A stretch of 64,000 nt of DNA from G963663315 sp963668255 (GTDB lineage: Bacteria; Pseudomonadota; Gammaproteobacteria; Arenicellales; Poriferihabitantaceae): assembly GCA_965116595.1 (NCBI GenBank), contig OZ220708.1, positions 2,542,001 to 2,606,000 on the forward strand, given 5' to 3'. A program made the position numbers and the translations under genes. Below are positions 52,330 through 61,000 of this stretch, piece after piece. The notes below the pieces were generated by a model. That model searched no databases. It had not been told where the DNA came from and worked only from the letters and a program-made list of their open reading frames with translations. Numbering within the stretch: position 1 is the first letter of the stretch; every line of letters begins with the position of its first letter.

Positions 52330-52432
52330 TTTCAGTATTCATTCAGTAGCATTCCGAACCGGAGAACGCATGTTATCGTAATCATCATCAGGCATGTTGA
52401 TATGAGATCATAACCCGGCCGCAAGAACTTTC

Positions 52433-52509
52433 TGGTAGGCACGAGTGGATTCGAACCACCGACCCCCACCATGTCAAGGTGGTGCTCTAACCAACTGAGC
52501 TACGTGCCT
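52433..52509 (-). tRNA. tRNA-Val, anticodon GAC
   Basis: 77 bases with encoded CCA. The acceptor AGGCACG pairs with CGTGCCT. The D-arm reads AGCTCAGTTGGTTAGAGC. The anticodon stem CCACC/GGTGG holds loop TTGACAT, giving GAC. T-loop TTCGAAT. It lies 103 bases upstream of thrS on the same strand. Confidence 0.97.
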
Positions 52510-52523
52510 GTCGAAGGCGCAGG

Positions 52524-52552
52524 AGTTTACACATTCTTGTCCGGCAATTCAA
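52524..52552 (-). promoter_or_regulatory. Promoter of tRNA-Val(GAC)
   Basis: Minus strand: TTGAAT (52552-52547), exactly 17 bases, TAAACT (52529-52524), then a GC-rich discriminator (CCTGCGCC). The expected start site is about 8 bases before the mature tRNA. Confidence 0.7.
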
Positions 52553-52592
52553 TCCGATCAGGATTGATCCAGGCTGGAATCATGCGAGTGAT

Positions 52593-52621
52593 TGTATTAA
52601 TCCATCAACCTTGATATGATC
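52593..52621 (+). promoter_or_regulatory. Candidate sigma-70 promoter upstream of the interrupted ORF
   Basis: TTGTAT (52593-52598), a 17-base spacer and TATGAT (52616-52621), reading rightward. About 110 bases downstream an ORF opens at 52741. A hairpin CCCGGT-aatttaa-ACCGGG (52695-52713) lies in the presumed leader. It could also start a very long rne transcript. Confidence 0.5.
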
Positions 52622-52740
52622 TGCCCTGTCTCACTGGACCTGAACGAACAACTGATAAGCACTTGTGTTAATTCAAGAATAAATCCAGGTTCAACCCGGT
52701 AATTTAAACCGGGGGCAGGAGACACGAAGAAAGATTTTAG

Positions 52741-53139
52741 GTGAAACCGTCCGGCTATCCGTGGAATTGGCCATTTGGATTGAATGCCGATGTTGAAATA
52801 GACGGGTTCCCCAATACAGGCGGTGATGACCGCAGACAGCCCTCCTCACAACGAGTCAGGGTTAAATCAGGTTGGTTCAGTATATCAGGCAGTTTGAGAT
52901 TACTGGACGATTTGCAGAAATTGGAAGAGAGAAAGTATTTTTCGCCAAACATCCGGACATTATGAAGCATGGATTTAACAAGCATGGCTGAAGCCTGTGT
53001 CAAGCTTCCGGATATGGTCAGGCCGGTATCGGTTCGAGGTCTGGACCGTGAACCCGTAGCCATAATATTTACAGGACTTACGGATACTGACCAGAAACAG
53101 CGGTTATGGAACATGTTTGACGATGAATATCCCATTTGA
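52741..53139 (+). pseudogene. Doubtful small gene split by an in-frame TGA (74 + 56 codons)
   Basis: A GTG-started frame of 74 codons (52741-52965) ends at TGA, and the same frame continues two codons later from ATG 52969 for 56 codons to 53139. Read through, the product would be about 132 residues. The second half contains VRPVSVRGLDREPVAIIFTG and LTDTDQKQRLW, which loosely resembles the C-terminal part of PilZ domains; this is weak. The simplest reading is a gene broken by one stop, or two small genes. No selenocysteine context is evident. A promoter-like element lies upstream, but no clear ribosome-binding site precedes the GTG. A 136-codon antisense frame covers the same bases and looks less protein-like. 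Confidence 0.35.
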
Positions 53140-53468
53140 TTTTCAAAAACCAATTCAATCAACATGGCTTATCAGCCTTGTGCCGTTTTGAAATCAAATG
53201 TTGAAATGCTGACGATGAGTTAACATTGAGTTAACACTGAAAAAATTGATTCAGGCTTTCCATAGTCAAATACGGGAAGCGAACAGACCCGGTTCAGATG
53301 AAACCGTGTTGTTCAATTTCAGGCCATTGGCCCCTCCTCTTTTCTGCCCTGGTGAATATTGTCGGGGCCATCCCATAATTTGGATTTTTCCGTTTTCATA
53401 ATCGGGAACGGGAATGGTTGGATGTCGGGCGGATACAACACTTGCTCCCCCGGCGCCGGGATATGTTA
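53140..53468 (+). promoter_or_regulatory. rne upstream/leader region with tandem repeat and hairpin
   Basis: This 329-base stretch has no convincing gene. TGAGTTAACA occurs twice with an 11-base period (53216-53225 and 53227-53236), each containing the palindrome GTTAAC. A hairpin CCGTTTTC-ataatc-GGGAACGG (53390-53411, eight pairs including two G-U) lies 57 bases before the rne start. In E. coli the rne 5' leader folds into hairpins that RNase E senses to control its own mRNA; a similar role here is inference. Confidence 0.45.
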
Positions 53469-55712
53469 ATGAAAAGAATGTTATTTAATGCAACCCATGC
53501 GGAAGAGCTTCGGGTTGCCATTGTCGATGGACAAAAATTGATAGATCTTGATCTGGAAGCGGCAGTCAGGACAGAAAAGAAAGGGAATATTTACAAGGGC
53601 ATCATCACAAAGGTGGAACCGAGCCTGGAAGCGTGCTTTGTAGACTACGGTTCGGAAAAACAGGGATTTCTCCCGCTCAAGGAGATTTATCGGGGATACT
53701 TCAACAGCTATGACACAAAGACCCAGATCTCCGACGTAAAGATTGATTCAGTGATCAGGGAAGGCCAGAAGATGATCGTTCAGGTCGACAAGGACGAACG
53801 CGGCACAAAAGGCGCCGCACTGACTACATTTGTCAGTCTGGCCGGTCGATTTCTGGTCTTCATGCCCAACAATCCAAAAGGCGGCGGGATTTCAAGAAGA
53901 ATTGCCGGGGAGGACCGTAACGAGTTACGGGAAATTTTATCCAGGCTCGACATAAACAGCCAGCACTCACTGATTGCCCGAACAGAAGGAATCGGCAGAA
54001 GCCTGGAAGAACTGCAATGGGACCTGGATTTTCTGGTAAGGCTTTGGGAAAACATTGAACAGGCATCCTCGAATTCAAAGGCGCCTTTTTTGATATACCA
54101 GGAGGGTAACCTGATAGTTCGCTCTATACGTGACCATTTATCCGAGGATATTACCGAAGTCATTGTCGATGATGAAGAAATCCATGAGCGGGCAGAACGA
54201 TTCATTACCCAGGTAATGCCCCATAACCTGAAAAAGCTCAAACTTTACACGGACGGTGTTCCGCTTTTTTCCAGGTATCAAATAGAAGGTCAAATCGATT
54301 CTGCCTTCAATCGCCTGGTCACCCTGCCTTCCGGGGGTTCTCTTTCTATCGACCATACTGAAGCGTTGATTTCCATCGATGTCAACTCGGCACGGGCCAC
54401 CAAAGGTTTGGATATCGAAGAAACAGCCCTTAACACCAACCTCGAAGCGGTAGAAGAAATCGCCCGCCAGCTTCGGATCCGTGATATAGGCGGTCTGGTT
54501 GTAATCGACCTGATCGATATGTCGATCAACCGAAACCAGAGAACTGTGGAAAACAGACTTAAGGAATCCTTGAAAGCAGACCGTGCGAGAGTGCAGGTTG
54601 GGCATATATCCCGCTTTGGATTACTCGAAATGTCCCGGCAAAGATTGCGCTCTTCGATCAGCGATATTAACTATCAAATCTGCCCAAGATGCGAAGGTAT
54701 GGGCACCATACGGAACGTTGTATCAGCATCCTTGAATTTGCTCCGGATCATAGAAGATGAAGCGCTAAAGGAGAATACCGAAGCGATTCAAGTGATATTG
54801 CCGATGGACATGGCTACTTATCTGTTGAATGAAAAACGTCATGAATTGTGTCTACTCGAAGCAAGACTGGCATCCCGCACCATTATCATTCCATCTGCTG
54901 AACTCAGCAGCCCCCAGTTTCAGATCAAACGACTGCGAAGCGATGAGCTCGATGAATTGTCGGACATTTCCAGTTTTAGACAAAAAGTGGATATAGAGGG
55001 CAAAAGCAAGGCGCCATCAAACAAATCCAGAACTGCAAAGTCAACACAGCCCCATGTGCAACTTGACCAGATTGCCCCTCCTCTATTCGAACCGCCCTCA
55101 CCCTCAACTGAATCGGAAAAGGACAAACCCGGAATTTTTCCACGCCTGATTCGTTCCCTGTTTGGAAAGGGTGAAGCAACAGAAACAGTCAAATCTACTG
55201 ATAGTCCCCCTCAACCGGAAAGAAGAAGACGACGACGAGTCCAGACAAGGAATACCCGTTCCGATAACAAAGGAAGGGACAGAAACCGGAATCGGGTCAA
55301 GGATGGCGGCAAAAGTGATGACAATCGGGAAAAGCGTTCAGGCAGGCATAATCGTGCTCAGCCAGACAAGATGAAATCGCAATCGAAGAACTACCGGTCC
55401 AAAAGGTCAACCACCGTTGCCCAACAGGATAATCAGGATGGTAATCGAACCGGTACGTACAACCAGAAACCACGGAATCAAAAAAATATGAACCGCCCGG
55501 CAAAAAGCAATCAGTCACCTGATCCATCCTCTGTATCGACTGACCAGAGGCGGCCACCCCGGTCTTCCCAGTCGCGCTCATACAAGCCGCGCCAGGGTTC
55601 ATCGACGTCGTCAAGCGATAACTACGGCCGACGGGATCATCCCGGCCCGGTCGTCACACAGGGAAACATACCTGCTGACATTCCGGACGATATAGGAAAC
55701 CGCAAGGTCTGA
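53469..55712 (+). CDS. rne: Ribonuclease E
   Basis: The 747-residue product starts at ATG 53469 (MKRMLFNATHAEELRVAIVDGQKL), aligned with E. coli RNase E; the open frame before it is not conserved-looking. It has an S1 domain (about 36-120), catalytic Asp304 (ISIDVNSARATKG) and Asp347 (VVIDLIDM), and the Zn-link CPRC (Cys405, Cys408), each one residue from the E. coli positions. The C-terminal part (about 510-747) is disordered and rich in Arg, Lys, Ser and Gln, and it is less than half the length of the E. coli scaffold. It initiates mRNA decay and rRNA/tRNA processing. Confidence 0.97.
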   Translation: MKRMLFNATHAEELRVAIVDGQKLIDLDLEAAVRTEKKGNIYKGIITKVEPSLEACFVDYGSEKQGFLPLKEIYRGYFNSYDTKTQISDVKIDSVIREGQKMIVQVDKDERGTKGAALTTFVSLAGRFLVFMPNNPKGGGISRRIAGEDRNELREILSRLDINSQHSLIARTEGIGRSLEELQWDLDFLVRLWENIEQASSNSKAPFLIYQEGNLIVRSIRDHLSEDITEVIVDDEEIHERAERFITQVMPHNLKKLKLYTDGVPLFSRYQIEGQIDSAFNRLVTLPSGGSLSIDHTEALISIDVNSARATKGLDIEETALNTNLEAVEEIARQLRIRDIGGLVVIDLIDMSINRNQRTVENRLKESLKADRARVQVGHISRFGLLEMSRQRLRSSISDINYQICPRCEGMGTIRNVVSASLNLLRIIEDEALKENTEAIQVILPMDMATYLLNEKRHELCLLEARLASRTIIIPSAELSSPQFQIKRLRSDELDELSDISSFRQKVDIEGKSKAPSNKSRTAKSTQPHVQLDQIAPPLFEPPSPSTESEKDKPGIFPRLIRSLFGKGEATETVKSTDSPPQPERRRRRRVQTRNTRSDNKGRDRNRNRVKDGGKSDDNREKRSGRHNRAQPDKMKSQSKNYRSKRSTTVAQQDNQDGNRTGTYNQKPRNQKNMNRPAKSNQSPDPSSVSTDQRRPPRSSQSRSYKPRQGSSTSSSDNYGRRDHPGPVVTQGNIPADIPDDIGNRKV

Positions 55713-55728
55713 ACCCCGAACATCGCAG

Positions 55729-55750
55729 GGACAGGTCACTGTGCCTGTCC
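55729..55750. repeat. Inverted repeat between convergent rne and rlmD
   Basis: GGACAGG (55729-55735) and CCTGTCC (55744-55750) flank TCACTGTG. The repeat covers the last codons and stop of rlmD, 17 bases after the rne stop. It has no T-tract, so it may act only as a weak terminator or as a 3'-end stabilising hairpin for both mRNAs. Confidence 0.5.
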
Positions 55751-57076
55751 GGATACCTTCGGTCTTTCGAACAGGGTGATGGATTCGACATGGGCAGTAT
55801 GCGGGAACATGTCAATTGCGCCTGCACAGTTCAGAGTATAGTTATTATTGTTGACAAGTTCGTTCGCATCCCGGGCGAGTGTAGCCGGATTACAGGATAC
55901 ATAAATGATTTTCTCGGGAAGCAACTTCGGAACCAATTCCCTAACCACCGCCAATGCGCCAGAACGAGGAGGATCGAGCAAAATCTTATTGAATCTCCCT
56001 GCACTGAATCCCCCTGCTTCAGTCAGACGGTCAGTTTGATCACCGTATAAATCACCGACAATAAAATCTGCGTTACTGATGTCATTCAATTTCGCATTTT
56101 CGATTGCCTGCCTGACCAGACGCTGGTCACTTTCAATACCCAGTACCGACGCGCCTGAACGTGCTATTGGCAATGTGAAATTTCCCAGCCCGCAAAACAG
56201 ATCCAGGATGCAGTCATTCTTGTCGGGGTCAATCAACTCCACTGCCCTGTCCACCATCAGATTGTTAATCGACGCATTTACCTGAATAAAGTCTGAAGGT
56301 GAAAATCTCAAAGTGACATCGGCCCCACTCAATCTGTAACTCAAGGGGTCTGGTATTGACGGATATAGTGGCTTGATCGTATCCAACCCACCAGACTGCG
56401 AATACACACCAACTGAATATTCGCTGGAAAATTGCTGCAGAAGCGCCTCGTCACACGGTTCAAGCGGCTCCATATGCCTGATAATCATGGCAATGGAATC
56501 ATCCCCGGCAGCGACCTCGATTTGTGGTATTCGATCATTATTGGCCATATCTGAAACAAGATCCCGCAGTTTCGGCAACAGGTCGGAAATTCTCGAATCA
56601 AGCGTAATGCATCTTTGCAAGTTCGTTACAAAACTGCTATTTCGCTCTCGAAATCCGACCAGAATACCTCCCTTTTTTGGGACAAGCTTGACACCCAATC
56701 TTGCTTTGCGCCTGTAGTGGGTTGTCGGCCCCTGAATTATCGGCATCCGAATCCCGGGAGAAACCCGACCGATTCTTGACAGATTGTCAAGCAGGATTTT
56801 CTCCTTATAGTGCGATTGAGCCTGCCCGTTCAGGTGTTGTATCACGCAGCCGCCGCACACACCGAAATACTCGCATCCCGGAACCACCCGGTCCATAGAA
56901 GGTTCGGTCACTTCCAGCAATGCGCCTGAAAATCTTCCCCTGCGTTTTTTCCCGGTTTCAAATCGGATCAACTCCCCGGGCAACGCACCGTCTACGAAAT
57001 AAACCTGAGCGTCTACCCTGGTTACCCCACTGCCGTCATGGGTCAAATCTTCAACCCGGGCGTCTACTACCGACAT
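55736..57076 (-). CDS. rlmD: 23S rRNA (uracil-1939-C5)-methyltransferase
   Basis: The 446-residue protein has an N-terminal TRAM domain (about 1-55), a [4Fe-4S] site with Cys in CEYFGVCGGC and QRCITLD, SAM-binding LDLFCGLGNFTLPIA and the catalytic VSCNPATLARD. These match RlmD (RumA), which methylates U1939. Its stop lies in the inverted repeat shared with rne. It follows the exonuclease gene by 3 bases. Confidence 0.95.
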   Translation of the reverse strand: MSVVDARVEDLTHDGSGVTRVDAQVYFVDGALPGELIRFETGKKRRGRFSGALLEVTEPSMDRVVPGCEYFGVCGGCVIQHLNGQAQSHYKEKILLDNLSRIGRVSPGIRMPIIQGPTTHYRRKARLGVKLVPKKGGILVGFRERNSSFVTNLQRCITLDSRISDLLPKLRDLVSDMANNDRIPQIEVAAGDDSIAMIIRHMEPLEPCDEALLQQFSSEYSVGVYSQSGGLDTIKPLYPSIPDPLSYRLSGADVTLRFSPSDFIQVNASINNLMVDRAVELIDPDKNDCILDLFCGLGNFTLPIARSGASVLGIESDQRLVRQAIENAKLNDISNADFIVGDLYGDQTDRLTEAGGFSAGRFNKILLDPPRSGALAVVRELVPKLLPEKIIYVSCNPATLARDANELVNNNNYTLNCAGAIDMFPHTAHVESITLFERPKVSGQAQ

Positions 57077-57079
57077 GGA

Positions 57080-57874
57080 TCAACTGGCAATATCTGCCGA
57101 ATTTTCCTTCCAGGCAGACAGAAATTCCTTGAAATGCTGACCATCGGACTCCTCCAGAAATTTCTGTACCCGTTCGCATTCGGCACTGTAACTGTCTCTG
57201 GTCAGGTTTCCCCGAACCAATTCCCAGCGCAGATACACCAGGAATGTATTCAGGACATCGGTCTCACAATAGTTTCGAATCCTGTCAATCTCACCGTGCT
57301 GGAAAGTTTCCCAAACGCGGTCCCCGCTCATTCCGAGTTTTCCCGGAAATCCGAGCATGACTGCGGTCGATTCCAGCGATGCTGCCGCCCTCATATTGAA
57401 ACCGGCCAGAATGTCCATCAAATCAATATGCCGCCAATGATATCGGCTCAAGTAATTGTTAAAGCGAAATTCGCGGTCATCTTCTCCGGTTTCCCAATAG
57501 CGCCTCGCATTGACCCCGTGCAGCAGGGAGCGGTAATGCAATACAGGTAAATCAAAACCTGATCCGTTCCAGCTGACCAGAGTGGGTAAATAGCGGTCAA
57601 TGCCGTCAAAAAACCGGGTGATGATTTCTTTCTCTGAAGAATCCGATGCCCCCAGTGACCAGACCTTTATTGACTCTTTTGTGCGTAACATCGTTGAGAT
57701 AGCCACAATACGATGCAGGTAAAGAGGCAGAAAATTCGATTTGCCGGTTTTTTGAATCTGTTTGCTTGACATGACTTTGGCTACATCTTCATCGGACAAA
57801 TCTTTCAATTGATATAAACGACGACCGGTTTCAACATCAGGAATCGTTTCTATATCAAACACGAGGACATTCAT
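57080..57874 (-). CDS. PolB-like 3'-5' exonuclease family protein
   Basis: The 264-residue product has a DEDDy-type exonuclease layout: motif I LVFDIETIPD, motif II SWNGSGFDLPVLHYR, and a C-terminal motif around IRNYCETDVLNTFLVYLRW. This matches the predicted 3'-5' exonuclease family related to the PolB proofreading domain. It has no polymerase domain. Its substrate is not established. It is 3 bases before rlmD, which suggests coupled expression. Confidence 0.88.
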   Translation of the reverse strand: MNVLVFDIETIPDVETGRRLYQLKDLSDEDVAKVMSSKQIQKTGKSNFLPLYLHRIVAISTMLRTKESIKVWSLGASDSSEKEIITRFFDGIDRYLPTLVSWNGSGFDLPVLHYRSLLHGVNARRYWETGEDDREFRFNNYLSRYHWRHIDLMDILAGFNMRAAASLESTAVMLGFPGKLGMSGDRVWETFQHGEIDRIRNYCETDVLNTFLVYLRWELVRGNLTRDSYSAECERVQKFLEESDGQHFKEFLSAWKENSADIAS

Positions 57875-58048
57875 ATCAGCTAATTGGATCAGAGGTGGGG
57901 GTTACTGGCTTTAAGCCTGGAATTCACGATTGTCCGACTATTCTGAATTTAAAACAAGGATGTACAGTCAATATATCCTGCAACAGCCCAGGCCTGCTCG
58001 AACCGAATTCCAAAAACATCATATTTGTGATTGGCAAACAGCTTCAAT

Positions 58049-61000
58049 ATGTCTAATATGGCAGCTAACACCACACAGACTAAAATAATGGTAAATTCTG
58101 TTACCGAGTCTTTGATTTCGACATTAAGCAAATCAAAACCCACCCCATCTGCATCAGAGATTGAATTCCTTAGAGCCTATTATCACCGGCTTTCCGGACA
58201 GGACTATTCCACGAACCAGGCATCGAATTTCAGAAATTTCGCTCTGACACATCAACGACTCGGAAAGACTCGCAAGCCCAATGAAATAATTGTTCATCTG
58301 CAAAACAGTTCCAATTCGAATGGAAGCATGAATGAAAGTGAACAAGCCCAGACGAGTATCTACGTCATATCTGACAATTTCCCATTTATCATTAATTCCC
58401 TGCGTATGTGTTTGAACGGCCTGAGAAAAACGCCGCTTCGAACTATACATCCCGTGTTTGAGGTGAGTCGTGACAAAAATAATATTGCAACCGGGTACCG
58501 AAAATACAGTTCAAACCAGGATGATGACAAAGATGAAGTTGATAGCGGCCGAGTTTGTATTGAAACGTTCATACATTTCCTGACCGACTATATCCCGGAG
58601 AATGAACATCAGGATATTGCCCGGTTACTGAACAGGACACTCAGCAATATCGTGACTGTGGTCACAGACTGGCTGGCGATGAAAACGCAGGCACTTGAAA
58701 TTGCCGGGGCGCTGAAATCGACCGGGACAAGTCCGGAATATTCTGAGTATCCGGAATTTATTCAGTGGATGACCGAGGATCATTTCCTGTTTCTCGGATC
58801 TTGTGAGCTTGAACTGACAGTCTCCGGGGATACCCGGAAGTTTGAACTCGACCAATCTTCACCGCTTGGCGTATTGCGCACCGCCATGCAGGATGGGGTT
58901 GACCTGATGAAGGACAGCCTCCCGCCCATCGTGTTTACTGAAAATTCTCCGGTTGTATTCACAAAAGCACGGAATCGTGCAAATATTCACAGAGACCGGC
59001 ACATGGACTGCATACTGGTCAAACAGGAACCGGGGGATCATGATTCCGACAACCCGGCATCGAAACACCGAATCAGCTGTTTCCTGGGGTTTCTTGCCGG
59101 ATCAACTTCAGTTCTGCCTACCTCGGATATACCCCATATACGCAAGAAGGCAAGTTACGTCCTTGCCGCCAGCACGTTGCGAACAAACGGATACTCCTAC
59201 AAGGAACTGCGCGCCATTCTCGAAACGTTACCGAGGGACAAACTGTTTCACATGAAATTAAAGGAACTTCATTCCCTGGGGATGACGTTACTGAACCAGG
59301 AAAGGAGAAAAACCCGGCTACATCTTCACAAGAATATCTGCGGTCATTTTTATTCCTGCCTGGTGTACGTGCCGAGAGATTTATTCGATACACGGCTAAG
59401 ATTGGTCATACAGAATTACCTGGCCGACCAGGTGAATGCACGGGAAATTGAATTCGATGTTTATTTTTCGACCTCCATTCTGACACGAATCCATTATGTT
59501 CTGCATATCGACCCCGAAGACAAGTCGTCCTGTGACCAGCAGGTGCTGGAGAAGGAAGTCCAGCATCTGGCCCGGGGCTGGAACGATAAATTACTTGAGA
59601 GCCTGAAATCAAAGTTTGATCCAGTCAAGGCGGCAACTTGCCTGGAAAATTATCATGACGGATTTTCCAGTGCTTATCAGCACGATTTTTCTGTGGATCA
59701 GGCGGTTCTCGACATACAGATACTGGACCATGTTTCCGAGGCAGGCATCCAGGCGACGCTCAATCCGGTGACACGACAAGAAGCCGATGCGGATGACAGG
59801 AAACGAGCCAGTTTCAAACTGTACTCCCGTCAAATCTCGATCGCCCTTTCGAATATTCTGCCTATTCTTGAAAACATGGGAGTTACCATTCACAGTGGAC
59901 GGCCCTATCTGATCAGGAAAACCAGCGGAGAGGAGCTCAGAATACTGGATTTTGGTATTTCCAGGATGGATGGGGAGGATTTTGATCTTGGAAACAACGC
60001 AGAACACTTCGAATCCACGTTCATTCAATGCTGGAAAGGTCGAACAGAGAACGATGGATTCAATCATTTGACCTTGATCGCAGGGCTGAACTGGCGTGAA
60101 ATCAGCATGATCCGCGCATATTACCGGTACCTGAAACAAATCAGATTGAGATACAGCGAAAGTTATATTATTGATGCATTGATCAAAAACCCCCAACTGG
60201 CCATCTGTATAACCCGGTTATTCGAGGCTAAATTCAGCCCTGATCATGCCAAAACCGGGAAAAATAACCTGGAAGACCTGGACACAACAATCAAAGGACT
60301 ATTGGACGAGGTAAGCACGCTTGATGAAGAGAGAATTATTCGCGCGCTACTGGATGTGGTCGTCGCAACCCTGAGGACGAACTACTTCCAGCCCGGTGAG
60401 GACGGCGCCCCCAAGTCATATATCTCGTTCAAACTGAGTTCCCGCACCATCCCACGCATTCCTGAACCCGCTCCTGAATATGAAATATTCGTATACTCAC
60501 CCAGGGTTGAAGGCGTGCATTTGCGTGGCGGCAAGGTGGCGCGCGGTGGTCTGCGCTGGTCCGAACGTCCGGAAGATTTCAGAACTGAAGTTCTCGGCCT
60601 GGTGAAAGCACAACGGGTAAAGAACGCTGTGATCGTACCAGTCGGCTCCAAAGGCGGCTTTGTCGCCAAGCAGCTGCACAAATCAGGGCACGGTGAAGCT
60701 CTTGAGGAAGTGATCAGTTGCTACAGGATATTTATCAGAAGCCTGCTTGATGTTACAGACAATTTATCCGGGACGGAAATAGTCCCGCCTGAGAATGTAG
60801 TCCGACTGGATGGAGACGATCCCTATCTGGTAGTCGCAGCCGATAAAGGGACCGCTACATTTTCTGATATTGCCAATCAGATTTCCGAAGATTACGGGTT
60901 TTGGCTTGGTGATGCATTTGCATCCGGCGGGTCAGCAGGATATGACCACAAAAAAATGGGAATTACTGCGAGAGGGGCCTGGGAATCCGTAAAAAGACAA

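Noticed and set aside
52963..52965. Selenocysteine at the in-frame TGA
   Set aside because: No downstream SECIS-like hairpin close to the codon and no redox motif around it; nonsense mutation or two genes is simpler.
52755..53165. 136-codon minus-strand frame before rne
   Set aside because: Ser/Pro-rich composition without motifs; the opposite strand holds the better-supported interrupted frame.
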